Origin: Variovorax sp. S12S4 | GTDB taxonomy: Bacteria > Pseudomonadota > Gammaproteobacteria > Burkholderiales > Burkholderiaceae_C | Direction: 5' to 3' | Length of the DNA: 64,000 bases | Assembly: GCF_023195515.1 (NCBI RefSeq) | Contig: NZ_JALPKR020000002.1 | Span: 4,255,001-4,319,000 of the forward strand | Shown: piece after piece, positions 47,900-56,833 of the stretch | How the letters are laid out: every line of letters begins with the position of its first letter | How positions within the stretch are numbered: the stretch's first letter is position 1 | Translations under genes and position numbers: made by a program | Notes under the pieces: model-generated | Databases searched by the model: none | What the model was told of the DNA's origin: nothing | What the model saw: only the letters and a program-made list of their open reading frames with translations

Positions 47900-49933
47900 A
47901 TGACGATTGAAAACCTTGCCTTGCGCACGCAGTGCGCCAACGCGATTCGCGCGCTGGCCATGGACGCCGTGCAAGCCGCCAATTCGGGCCACCCCGGCAT
48001 GCCGATGGGCATGGCCGACATCGCGGAGGCCCTGTGGCGCCACCGGCTGCGGCACGACCCGGCCGACCCGCGCTGGATGAACCGCGACCGATTCGTCGTT
48101 TCCAACGGCCACGGCTCGATGCTGCTCTATGCGCTGCTGCACCTGAGCGGCTATGCGCTGCCGATGGACGAGCTTCGGCGCTTTCGGCAGTTGCATTCGC
48201 GCACGCCGGGGCACCCGGAGTTTGGCTTGACGCCCGGCGTGGAAACCACCACAGGGCCGCTGGGGCAGGGCATCAGCAACGCGGTGGGAATGGCGCTGGC
48301 CGAGAAGCTGCTGGCAGAAGAATTCAACCGGCCCGGGCATGAGGTGATCGACCACCGCACATACGTGTTTCTGGGCGACGGCTGCCTGATGGAGGGCATC
48401 AGCCACGAGGCGTGCTCGCTCGCTGGCACATGGCGGCTCAGCAAGCTGGTGGTTTTTTACGACGACAACGGCATCTCGATCGACGGCGAGGTGGGCGGCT
48501 GGTTCAGCGACGACACGCCGGGCCGCTTCGAAGCCTATGGCTGGACCGTGCTGCGCAATGTCGACGGCCATGACGCCGCGGCGCTCGATGCGGCCATTGC
48601 CAAGGCCGTTGAGGCGGACCGGCCGGTGCTGGTGTGCTGCAAGACGCGCATCGGCCAGGGCTCGCCGAACCGCGCCGGCACGGCCAAGGCGCATGGCGAA
48701 GCATTGGGCGATGCAGAAATAGCGCTGACGCGGGAAGCGCTCGGCTGGAGCGCCGCGCCCTTCGAGGTACCGCCTGCGGTTGCCCAGGCCTGGTCGGCAC
48801 GCGAGAAGGGCGCCGCATTGCACCAGGCGTGGCAAGAGCGCTTTGCGGCCTATGCGCACGAGCACCCGGTGCTTGCGCGCGAGCTGCTGCGGCGCCATCG
48901 CACCGATGCGCCGCTCACCGCGCAGGTCGAAGACGCGTTGGCTTCGGCCGCCGCGGGCGCGGAACAGCGCAAGGCATCGGTCGCCACGCGCAAGGCCTCG
49001 CAGCAGGTGCTCGACGAGGTCGGCCCCACCATGCCCGAGCTGATCGGCGGCTCGGCCGACCTGACCGGATCGAACCTCACCGACTGGAAGGGCCACCGCG
49101 CGCTCAAGGGCACGGGCACAGGCAACCATGTGCACTACGGCGTGCGCGAGTTCGGCATGGCGGCCATCATGAACGGGCTTGCGCTGCACGGCGGCTTTCG
49201 TCCGTTCGGCGGCACGTTTCTGACTTTTTCCGACTACGCGCGCAACGGCGTGCGCATGTCGGCGCTGATGAAGCTGCCGGTCGTCTATGTTTTCACGCAC
49301 GACTCCATCGGCCTCGGCGAAGACGGCCCGACCCACCAACCCGTGGAGCATGCATCGAGCCTGCGGCTGATTCCCGATGTCGATGTCTGGCGGCCTGCCG
49401 ATGCGACCGAAACCGCGGTGGCCTGGCGTGAGGCGCTGCGCCGCATAGACGGGCCGAGCTGCCTGCTGCTCACGCGCCAGGCGCTGCCGCATGCGGGTGA
49501 AGATAGCGCGCGCATCGAATCGATTGCGCGCGGCGCCTACGTGCTGCGGCGTCCGCAATCGGAATGCGTGGCCTTGCTGGCAAGCGGCTCCGAGGTCGGC
49601 GTTGCGCTGGCCGCCGCGGCGTTGCTGGCAAAGGAGGGCATCGAGGCCCGCGTGGTCTCGGTGCCGTGCATGGACGTGTTCGAGCGCCAGGACGCCGCGT
49701 GGCGCCATGCGGTCATTCCGCGCCACCTGCCGCGCTTGGCGGTGGAGGCCGGCAGCACCGGCCTGTGGTGGAAGTTTGTCGGCGAATACGGCGACGTGGT
49801 CGGGCTCGACCGCTTCGGCGAATCGGCCCCGGCCGACGAACTGTTCAAGCTGTTCGGCCTGACCGCGGAGGTGGTGGCCGAGCGTGCGCGCCGCCTGCTG
49901 GCCGCCGAGGCCCTGCAGGACGACCGCCGCTGA
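47900..49933 (+). CDS. cbbT: Transketolase
   Basis: A 677-residue thiamine-diphosphate enzyme. Markers: [32 protein letters not shown], the ThDP-binding [22 protein letters not shown] through to [11 protein letters not shown], and the second-domain [14 protein letters not shown] and [18 protein letters not shown]. The ATG at 47900 is preferred over a start at 47837 that would overlap cbbP. It performs two-carbon transfers in the regeneration phase. Confidence 0.96.
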   Translation: MTIENLALRTQCANAIRALAMDAVQAANSGHPGMPMGMADIAEALWRHRLRHDPADPRWMNRDRFVVSNGHGSMLLYALLHLSGYALPMDELRRFRQLHSRTPGHPEFGLTPGVETTTGPLGQGISNAVGMALAEKLLAEEFNRPGHEVIDHRTYVFLGDGCLMEGISHEACSLAGTWRLSKLVVFYDDNGISIDGEVGGWFSDDTPGRFEAYGWTVLRNVDGHDAAALDAAIAKAVEADRPVLVCCKTRIGQGSPNRAGTAKAHGEALGDAEIALTREALGWSAAPFEVPPAVAQAWSAREKGAALHQAWQERFAAYAHEHPVLARELLRRHRTDAPLTAQVEDALASAAAGAEQRKASVATRKASQQVLDEVGPTMPELIGGSADLTGSNLTDWKGHRALKGTGTGNHVHYGVREFGMAAIMNGLALHGGFRPFGGTFLTFSDYARNGVRMSALMKLPVVYVFTHDSIGLGEDGPTHQPVEHASSLRLIPDVDVWRPADATETAVAWREALRRIDGPSCLLLTRQALPHAGEDSARIESIARGAYVLRRPQSECVALLASGSEVGVALAAAALLAKEGIEARVVSVPCMDVFERQDAAWRHAVIPRHLPRLAVEAGSTGLWWKFVGEYGDVVGLDRFGESAPADELFKLFGLTAEVVAERARRLLAAEALQDDRR

Positions 49934-49973
49934 CCTCATCCATTTGCATTCCCCACATCCACAGGAGCTTTCC

Positions 49974-50987
49974 ATGGCCATGATTTCGCTGCGTCAGTTG
50001 CTCGACCACGCGGCCGAGCACCAGTACGGCGTGCCGGCGTTCAACGTCAACAACCTGGAGCAGATCCAGGCCATCATGCAGGCCGCGAAAAAGACCGACA
50101 GCCCGGTCATCCTGCAGGCCTCGGCCGGTGCGCGCAAATACGCCGGCGAGCCTTTCCTGCGCAAGATGGTCGAGGCGGCGGTGGAGATGTACCCGGAGAT
50201 CCCCATCGTGATGCACCAGGACCATGGCGCCAGCCCTTCGATGTGCATGCAGGCCATTCGTTCGGGCTTTACCAGCGTGATGATGGACGGCTCGCTGATG
50301 GAAGACGCCAAGACCCCGGCAAGCTACGACTACAACGTGGGCGTGACTCGCCGCGTGGTCGAAATGGCGCATGCGGTCGGCGTCTCGGTGGAGGGCGAGC
50401 TGGGCTGCCTGGGGTCGCTCGAGTCAGGCATGGCGGGCGAGGAAGACGGCAGCGGCGCCGAGGGCGTGCTCTCGCACGACCAGCTGCTGACCGACCCGCA
50501 GCAGGCGGCCGACTTCGTGTCGCGCACCGGCGTGGATGCATTGGCCATTGCCATCGGCACCTCGCACGGCGCCTACAAGTTCAGCCGCAAGCCTACCGGC
50601 GACATTCTTGCAATCGACCGCATCAAGGACATTCACGCGCGCATTCCGAAGACGCACCTGGTGATGCACGGCTCTTCTTCGGTGCCGCAGGAATGGCTGG
50701 CCGTGATCCGCGAATACGGCGGCGAGATCAAGGAAACCTACGGCGTGCCGGTGGAAGAAATACAGGAAGGCATTCGCCACGGCGTGCGCAAGGTCAACAT
50801 CGACACCGACATCCGCCTGGCCATGACGGGCGCCATGCGCCGGGCCATGGGCAGCGACCGCAGCGAATTCGATCCGCGCAAGTTCCTGAAAGAAGCGACC
50901 GCGGCCGCGCGCGACCTGTGCATCGACCGGTTCCAGGCCTTCGGTACCGCCGGCATGGCGAGCAGGATCAGGCCGGCGGCACTGTAG
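49974..50987 (+). CDS. cbbA: Class II fructose-bisphosphate aldolase
   Basis: A 337-residue zinc-dependent aldolase: [14 protein letters not shown], the zinc ligands in [25 protein letters not shown] with the catalytic-loop Glu, the GTSHGAYK and VMHGSSSVP ligand strands, and [14 protein letters not shown]. It condenses triose phosphates (and erythrose-4-phosphate) in the Calvin cycle. An AGGAG site precedes the ATG. Last gene of the cbb operon; its stop is 9 bases from that of the convergent esterase gene. Confidence 0.97.
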   Translation: MAMISLRQLLDHAAEHQYGVPAFNVNNLEQIQAIMQAAKKTDSPVILQASAGARKYAGEPFLRKMVEAAVEMYPEIPIVMHQDHGASPSMCMQAIRSGFTSVMMDGSLMEDAKTPASYDYNVGVTRRVVEMAHAVGVSVEGELGCLGSLESGMAGEEDGSGAEGVLSHDQLLTDPQQAADFVSRTGVDALAIAIGTSHGAYKFSRKPTGDILAIDRIKDIHARIPKTHLVMHGSSSVPQEWLAVIREYGGEIKETYGVPVEEIQEGIRHGVRKVNIDTDIRLAMTGAMRRAMGSDRSEFDPRKFLKEATAAARDLCIDRFQAFGTAGMASRIRPAAL

Positions 50988-50996
50988 CGTTGCTGC

Positions 50997-52763
50997 CTAC
51001 TGGCAGGCGAAGCTCGAGGCCGATTCGAGGGGACCGCCCAGGTAGACCGCGGTCTTCGGGTAAGGGCACAGTGGCCGCGTGCGGGTGGGCGACCAGCTGG
51101 CGGGCAGCTCGGCGTTGACCACATTGGCGCCCGCTCCGCGAGCCCTGGCGATCACGGTGGCCGGTGCCTTGCCCTGTTCGACCCACGCTACCAGCGGCGT
51201 CAGCATGTCGAACTGGTCCGTGGCCGGACCGCCGCCGCAATGGTTCATGCCGGGCACGGGAAAGAAGCGCGCAAAGCCCGACGCGTCGCCGCCGTTGGCC
51301 GCGCGCAGTTGCTCGTACCAGCGGGTGGTGTCGTCCGACGAAAACACCGCATCGCTGGTGCCGTGATAGACCATGAGCTTGCTGCCGCGATCGCGAAGCG
51401 CCGCCAGGTTGGCGGGGTCGGGCGGCGTCATGAACGACATTGCCGATTCGGTGTAGACCGCATTGCTCGCGAAGATGGTCGGCGCGTCGGCGTCCATGCT
51501 GAACCCGAGCGCGAAATCGATCCCGAAGGGGCGGCTCGGCGCCAGCGGCGGCGTGCTGAAGACGAAGCCGAGCGCGGCGGTGTCGAGGTTCTGCGAGTTG
51601 GAGAACTCCCACTGGCGCCAGTCGGCCCCCTTGATGCCGGCGTCGAACGGAAAGCTGCTGTAGAGCGCGGTGGCCGCGCTGTTTCGCGCGCCGGCAAAGA
51701 TGTTGCCGAGCACGTCCTTCTGCGTGGCCGTGAGGCAGCTGCCGGTGCGCGCGCCGCTGCACGAGGGCACGTCGTTGGCGAGGTTGAAGGCCTGCTTGCA
51801 CGCCTGCACATCCGCAACGATGCCGTCGGCCGCGCCGTCCAGCGCATCGCAGCGCGCAAGCACCGCCTCGGCCACGGTGCTCATTTCCGCGGGCGTGAAG
51901 GCGGTCTGGAGGTCGGGCTTGCCGGCCGGTGTGTTGGCGGTGGTGACCCGGGCGTATTGCTGTACCCCGTAAAGCTGGGCCACCGCGGCCTTCGGCAGGT
52001 TGAAGCCGGGGTTGCCGGCCAGGATGCCGTCGTACTGGCCGGCAAACCTTGCCGCGGCCACCATCGCGTGGCGGCCGCCATTCGAGCAGCCTCCGAAGTA
52101 GGAGCGGTCGGCTTCGCGGCCGTAGGCCTTGGCGATGAGGTTCTTGGCCATGGGCGTGAGCTGCGCAACGGCGTTGTAGCCGTAGTCCAGCCGCGCCTGC
52201 GGGTCGATGCCGAAGGTCGGTATCTGCGCGCCCGAGTGCCCCGCGTCGGAACTGATGACCGCAAACCCCATGTGCAGCGCCGTGGTGGTGGGCGCACCGC
52301 CGCCCACGCTGCCCGTGGCCCGCGCCACGTTGCCGTCGAGCCCGCCGTTGGCCTGGTAGAAGAACCGGCCGTTCCAGTTGACCGGCAGGCGCATCTCGAA
52401 GCCGATGGCGTAGGTCTTGCCGTCGACGCTGCTGGTGCGCTGGTTCATCTGGCCCTGCACGAGGCAGTGCTCCGGCGCGGGCGTGCTCGCGCCGGCCACG
52501 GTGAGCGCGCCCGCGGCCACTGAAGTCACGCTGGTGTACACGGTGCTGCCGAACGCCGCCTTGCCGGCGAGATCGGTGCACGACTGAAGCGTGCCCGGGC
52601 GCGCTTGCGAAGGGGCGGGGCCGCCGGGAGAGGGCGCCGGCGGAACGAACGGAAAGCCACCCCCGCCGCCCCCGCCACCACCTCCGCCGCAGGCCGCCAG
52701 CAGGGACGCCGCGGCAAGAGCCGCCCATGCCGGGCGGTACGAAGAGAACACGGATTGAACCAT
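50997..52763 (-). CDS. Tannase/feruloyl-esterase-family lipoprotein
   Basis: A 588-residue secreted alpha/beta hydrolase. The signal peptide ends in a lipobox (LLAAC) at about residue 24, followed at once by eleven glycines and a Pro-rich linker, so it is probably an outer-membrane lipoprotein. The nucleophile elbow is GGCSNGGRHAM, the acid region LMVYHGTSDAVFSS and the catalytic histidine MNHCGGGPATD, in the order of the tannase family. It should cleave an aromatic ester such as a feruloyl or galloyl ester; the substrate cannot be deduced. Confidence 0.88.
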   Translation of the reverse strand: MVQSVFSSYRPAWAALAAASLLAACGGGGGGGGGGGFPFVPPAPSPGGPAPSQARPGTLQSCTDLAGKAAFGSTVYTSVTSVAAGALTVAGASTPAPEHCLVQGQMNQRTSSVDGKTYAIGFEMRLPVNWNGRFFYQANGGLDGNVARATGSVGGGAPTTTALHMGFAVISSDAGHSGAQIPTFGIDPQARLDYGYNAVAQLTPMAKNLIAKAYGREADRSYFGGCSNGGRHAMVAAARFAGQYDGILAGNPGFNLPKAAVAQLYGVQQYARVTTANTPAGKPDLQTAFTPAEMSTVAEAVLARCDALDGAADGIVADVQACKQAFNLANDVPSCSGARTGSCLTATQKDVLGNIFAGARNSAATALYSSFPFDAGIKGADWRQWEFSNSQNLDTAALGFVFSTPPLAPSRPFGIDFALGFSMDADAPTIFASNAVYTESAMSFMTPPDPANLAALRDRGSKLMVYHGTSDAVFSSDDTTRWYEQLRAANGGDASGFARFFPVPGMNHCGGGPATDQFDMLTPLVAWVEQGKAPATVIARARGAGANVVNAELPASWSPTRTRPLCPYPKTAVYLGGPLESASSFACQ

Positions 52764-52938
52764 CGCTGTCTCCTTTCGCCGGGGCGGCCCGGCTCATCAA
52801 TAAAGTTATTTCACGTAATCAATATAGTTTTGTTTGATAACTAAAAAATAGGGCAAACCCTTGCGGGGAAATCGGGCATGGCAGACTTCAGGACATTCCC
52901 AACCTTCTTGGCGGCGCTGCCGCGGCGAAAGAACCCCG

Positions 52939-53688
52939 ATGCTTGAACTCCTGACGGATCCCCAGGTCTGGATTGCCTTTGCCACCTTGACCGCGCTCGA
53001 GCTCGTGCTGGGCATCGACAACATCATCTTCATCTCCATCCTGGTCGACAAACTGCCGCCCGAAAGGCGCGAGTTCGCACGGCGGGTGGGGCTGTTCATG
53101 GCCATGTTCATGCGCATCGGGCTGCTGCTGGTGCTTGCGTGGATCGTGGGCCTGGTCAACCCGCTTTTCTCGGTGCTGGGCAAGGGCATTTCGGGGCGCG
53201 ACCTGATCCTGATCCTGGGCGGGCTGTTCCTGATCTGGAAAAGCACGAGCGAGGTTCACCAGTCGCTGGAGGGCGGGCACGAGCAGAAATCGAGCGCGGT
53301 GAAGGCCACTTTTGCAGCGGTCATCCTGCAGATCATGATCATCGACCTGGTGTTCTCGCTCGACTCCATCATTACCGCGGTGGGCATGGTGGACGACGTG
53401 CGGGTGATGATCGCCGCGGTGATCGTGTCCGTGCTGCTCATGATGCTGTTCGCCAGCCCCATCGGCCGCTTCGTATCGAACCACCCCACCATCAAGATGC
53501 TGGCGCTGTCCTTCCTGGTGGTGGTGGGCGTGGTTCTCGTCGCGGAAGGTTTCGGGCACCACGTGCCCAAGGGCTACGTGTACTTCGCAATGGCCTTCTC
53601 GCTGGTCGTGGAAATGCTCAACATCAGGCTGCGCAAGAAGTCGGACAAGGCGGTGGAACTGCATCCGCCGCACATGCCCGGCGACTGA
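52939..53688 (+). CDS. TerC-family integral membrane protein
   Basis: A 249-residue membrane protein with about seven helices. The two acidic family motifs are present: LELVLGIDNIIFISILVDKLP and LQIMIIDLVFSLDSIITAVGM. TerC/Alx-type proteins are linked to manganese or other metal-ion export and to secreted-protein metallation. The ATG at 52939 is chosen because the family begins close to the first motif; no clear riboswitch is visible upstream. It ends in a short charged tail, HPPHMPGD. Confidence 0.92.
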   Translation: MLELLTDPQVWIAFATLTALELVLGIDNIIFISILVDKLPPERREFARRVGLFMAMFMRIGLLLVLAWIVGLVNPLFSVLGKGISGRDLILILGGLFLIWKSTSEVHQSLEGGHEQKSSAVKATFAAVILQIMIIDLVFSLDSIITAVGMVDDVRVMIAAVIVSVLLMMLFASPIGRFVSNHPTIKMLALSFLVVVGVVLVAEGFGHHVPKGYVYFAMAFSLVVEMLNIRLRKKSDKAVELHPPHMPGD

Positions 53689-53707
53689 AGGCGCAAGCGC
53701 CCGGGGC

Positions 53708-54139
53708 CTAGTCTGTTCCCGCTTCGGGCAGCAACTGGGGGTTGTAGACGGCCTCCCACAGGTGGCCGTCGGGGTCGGTGAAATAGCCGGCGTAGCCGCC
53801 ATAGAAAGTGTCGGCCGCCGCTTTCACCACGGCGGCGCCGGCCTTTGCGGCTTGCTGCATCACAGCATCGACTTCGGCCTTGGACAGCACGTTGTGCCCG
53901 AGGGTGAATTCGAGTGGCCCGCCTGCCCGCAGCGGAAGGCCGGTATCGGCCGCAATGCTCGAGCGCGGCCACAGCGCGAGCCTGAGCCCGTGCTGCAGGT
54001 CGAAGAAGGCGACGGCGCCGTTCTCGAACTCCTTGCCGATGATGCCGGCAGTGGAAAGTCCCAGCCCGTCGCGGTAGAACGCCACGGCTCTTTCCAGGTC
54101 TTCGACCCCCAGGGTGATGACGGTGACTCTTGGTTGCAT
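53708..54139 (-). CDS. VOC-family (glyoxalase-like) protein
   Basis: A 143-residue vicinal-oxygen-chelate protein with the two beta-alpha-beta-beta-beta units: VTVITLGVEDLERAVAFYRDGLGL at the N-terminus and GYAGYFTDPDGHLWEAVYNP at the C-terminus. Possible metal ligands (Glu in the final strand) are present. Its substrate is unknown; many relatives are annotated as glyoxalase- or dioxygenase-like. It ends 19 bases from the TerC stop and is followed upstream by dodecin on the same strand, 11 bases away. Confidence 0.85.
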   Translation of the reverse strand: MQPRVTVITLGVEDLERAVAFYRDGLGLSTAGIIGKEFENGAVAFFDLQHGLRLALWPRSSIAADTGLPLRAGGPLEFTLGHNVLSKAEVDAVMQQAAKAGAAVVKAAADTFYGGYAGYFTDPDGHLWEAVYNPQLLPEAGTD

Positions 54140-54150
54140 GGACCGCCTCG

Positions 54151-54357
54151 CTACTCCAGCGTGAAGCCGATCTTCAGCGTGACCTGCCAGTGCGCGATCT
54201 TGCCGTCCACCACGTGGCCGCGCGTCTCGGTCACGGTAAACCACTGGATGTTGCGCACCGTCTGGTGCGCCTTGGTGATGGCGGTCTGCACCGCTTCCTC
54301 GATGCTGACAGGGGACGAGCCGGTGAGCTCCAGCGACTTGTAAACGTGATTCGACAT
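54151..54357 (-). CDS. Dodecin
   Basis: A 68-residue flavin-binding dodecin: [23 protein letters not shown], with the flavin-stacking tryptophan in VRNIQWFTV and the C-terminal strand [10 protein letters not shown]. Dodecins form hollow dodecamers that store or buffer flavin. A ribosome site AGGAG lies 8 bases before the ATG at 54357. The gene could be co-transcribed with the VOC gene. Confidence 0.93.
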   Translation of the reverse strand: MSNHVYKSLELTGSSPVSIEEAVQTAITKAHQTVRNIQWFTVTETRGHVVDGKIAHWQVTLKIGFTLE

Positions 54358-54468
54358 GTCTCTGCTCCTGGTAGTGGTGGAAACATCGTAGTCATCGCCG
54401 GCTGCAAGGGCAAACGAAGCAGTCGTTGTTTCGACATGCGCGAATCTTCTTTGGCGCGCGAGGCCCAA

Positions 54469-55443
54469 TCAGTCTGCGTACACGCCGGCCGCCTTGATGA
54501 TGGGCGTCCACTTGGCGATTTCGTCCGCCACGAACTTCCGGTGGCCTTCAGGTTCGATGCGCCCGTCGGTGGCCACCACTGCGCCCAGCGCTTCTTCGCG
54601 CTTGATGAAGTCGGCATCGCGCAATGCGGCCTTCATGGCTTCGTTGAGCTTTTTCAGCACCGGTGCGGGCGTGCCCTTGGGGGCATACAGGCCATGCCAG
54701 ATGGTGACCTGGAAGTTCTTCAGGCCCGATTCGTCGAGCGTGGGCAGGTCTTTCAGCAGCGGCGTTGTCAGCCGCTTGGGCGTGGTGACCGCGTAGGCCT
54801 TGACCTTCTTGGCCTCGATCTGCGGCGAAGTGTTGGTGGTCTGGTCGCACAACAGATCGATCTGCCCGCCGATCAGGTCGGTAATGGCCGGTGCGGTGCC
54901 CTTGTAGGGCACGGGCGTCATGTCGGTCTTGGTGGCGCTCTGGTAGAGCAGGCCGCACAGGTGCGAGGCCGAGCCCACGCCCGCGTTGCCGATGTTGATC
55001 TTGCCTTTGTTGGCCGCAATCCAGGCGGTCAGTTCCTTGTAGTTGGCGGCTTCGATGGCGGGTTTGGAGATGAGCGTCATCGGCACGTCGTTGACGATGC
55101 CCAGGTACTCGAAATCGCTCTCGACCTTGAACGGCAGGTTGCGCACCAGCGTCGGCACGGTGGCCATTGCGATGTGGTTCAGCAGCAGGGTGTAGCCGTC
55201 GGGCTTGGCGCGTGCCACCTTGGCCGCGCCGATGGAGCTGCCGGCACCGGGCACGTTGTCGATGATCACGCTCACACCGCCCAGGGGCTTGCGCAGTGCT
55301 TCGGCCAGGTCGCGCGCCACGCGGTCGGTGGGGCCGCCGGCTGCAAAGGGCACGACGATGGTCACCGGCTTTCCGGCGGGAAAGTCTTGGGCATGCGCAC
55401 CCATGGCCAAGGCCAGCGCCGCAAGGGCGAACAGTTTTTTCAT
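54469..55443 (-). CDS. Bug-family tripartite tricarboxylate transporter substrate-binding protein
   Basis: A 324-residue periplasmic binding protein with a signal peptide (LFALAALALAMGAHAQ) and Bug-family segments: KPVTIVVPFAAGGPTDRVARDLAEAL, IIDNVPGAGSSIGA, PDGYTLLL, TPVPYKGTAPAITDLIGGQIDLLCDQ. Such proteins bind small carboxylates, often aromatic acids. It follows the hydrolase gene (29 bases) on the same strand, so it may import or sense the acid released by the esterases. No membrane subunits are adjacent. Confidence 0.93.
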   Translation of the reverse strand: MKKLFALAALALAMGAHAQDFPAGKPVTIVVPFAAGGPTDRVARDLAEALRKPLGGVSVIIDNVPGAGSSIGAAKVARAKPDGYTLLLNHIAMATVPTLVRNLPFKVESDFEYLGIVNDVPMTLISKPAIEAANYKELTAWIAANKGKINIGNAGVGSASHLCGLLYQSATKTDMTPVPYKGTAPAITDLIGGQIDLLCDQTTNTSPQIEAKKVKAYAVTTPKRLTTPLLKDLPTLDESGLKNFQVTIWHGLYAPKGTPAPVLKKLNEAMKAALRDADFIKREEALGAVVATDGRIEPEGHRKFVADEIAKWTPIIKAAGVYAD

Positions 55444-55472
55444 GGAAGTCTCCGTCAAGTAAAAAATGGAAA

Positions 55473-56833
55473 TCAGGGGCTCGCGCCGGCACGCGGCTCT
55501 CGAGCGCGGGCGGCTGCCAATCGGGCTTGATGTGGCAGCCGTTCTTGCCGTCGGTGTCGTAGCGCGGCGCCAGCGATGCGCAGCGCTGCGCAAGGCTTTG
55601 CGGCGTGGGCTTTTCGCCCTTGTCGATCCAGTCGAGCAGGGCGGTGAAGAGCGCGGGGTATTCCGAATCGCTCAGGTAGCTGTGCTCGCGCTCCGCGCTG
55701 AAGCTCTGCACCAGCTGGCCGCCGGTGCCGGCCGCGTCGCGAATGCGGCGGTAGGCGTTCTCGAGTTCGACGAAAGCGGTCGGGTCGTCGATGGCATGCA
55801 GCGCCAGCGTGGGCAGCGCGGTGCGACCGGTCGGCTGGCTGTCGGCCGCCAGGGCGCCCTTGGCCTGCGGATCGGCGGCGTAGCGCAGCACGCCCGCATT
55901 GAGCGCCGCATCGTCGGCCGAGCCCTGGTAGACGACGCCGATGTTGCCGAACGGATTGCGGCCACCGAGGCGCTTTTGCACCAGGTCCTGGAACAGCCAG
56001 GTGGCCCAGTTCAGGTGGCCCAGCAGCGAGCGCTCCTCGATCTTCACGACCGAGAGAATGGTCTTGAGCCGCGCGGCCTGCTCAGGCGTGCGCTGCGCGG
56101 CGGGCATGCCGACCCCGGTGCAGTCCTTGACGCGCGCGGCCAGCTCGGGCCGCGTGAGTTTTGAATCGGCGGGCAGGCCCATCCACAGCGGGTATTGCGG
56201 CTCATCGGCACGCGGATGGTTGCGGCACACGTACTGGTACACCACGCGCAGGTCGAGCCGGAAGTCATAGGCGCTGTTGCCGCCGCCGAGCACGCCGCTG
56301 GTGAGCAGAAGGCCGTCGTAGGGCGACTTTGCACCGCCCACAGGCGCATAGAGCTCGGCCGCCTTTGCCGCGACGCCCGCGCCGTAGCTCTGGCCATGCA
56401 GCAGCGTGCGCTGTGGCTGGCCGAAATGGCGCACGAAAATCTGGCGCAGCCGCTCGGTGTCTTCCGCCGCCATCGTCACGCCGTAGCCGCCGCGCCGGTA
56501 GGTGGAGCCGGCCCAGGCGTAGCCGGCCTTCACGGTGATCGCCCATCGCTTCAGGTCTTCCTGGCTGCGCTCGAGCTTGGGCGGCCCCGTCTCCGGGCCG
56601 CCGTGCGCATGCATCACGAGCACGCCGCGGTTCCAGTCTTTCGGAATCGCGATCCAGTAGAAAGAACCGTTGCCGTCTTCGCCTGTGTAGCAGCGTGCGG
56701 CCTCAGGCACGGGTGCGGGGCAGGGCGTTGATGCAGGTGCCTGCTTGGATGCGGGCGAGGCCGCTTGCGCGGAGAGCGGCAGCGCGGTGCCCAGCAGCGC
56801 GAAAGCGGCCAGCGTGGAAAGTTGTTTTTTCAA
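55473..56833 (-). CDS. Secreted alpha/beta hydrolase (end frameshifted in this sequence)
   Basis: A signal-peptide-bearing hydrolase (LAAFALLGTALPLSAQAA) with the oxyanion region VLVMHAHGGPETG, the nucleophile elbow GQSYGAGVAA near residue 145, LALHAIDD as acid region and a late histidine (EREHSYLSD). It starts with TTG at 56833, overlapping the stop of the upstream tannase gene (TTGA). As given, the frame misses its stop and would run on through the whole Bug gene; one extra base in plus-strand GGGG 55476-55479 gives a stop at 55473-55475 and a 453-residue protein ending VPARAP. I take this as another one-base error. The substrate is unknown; an ester is likely. Confidence 0.72.

Noticed and set aside
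52764..52938. Possible manganese (yybP-ykoY) riboswitch upstream of the TerC gene
   Set aside because: TerC/Alx genes often have one, but I could not find the conserved loop sequences or the stem arrangement in these 175 bases.
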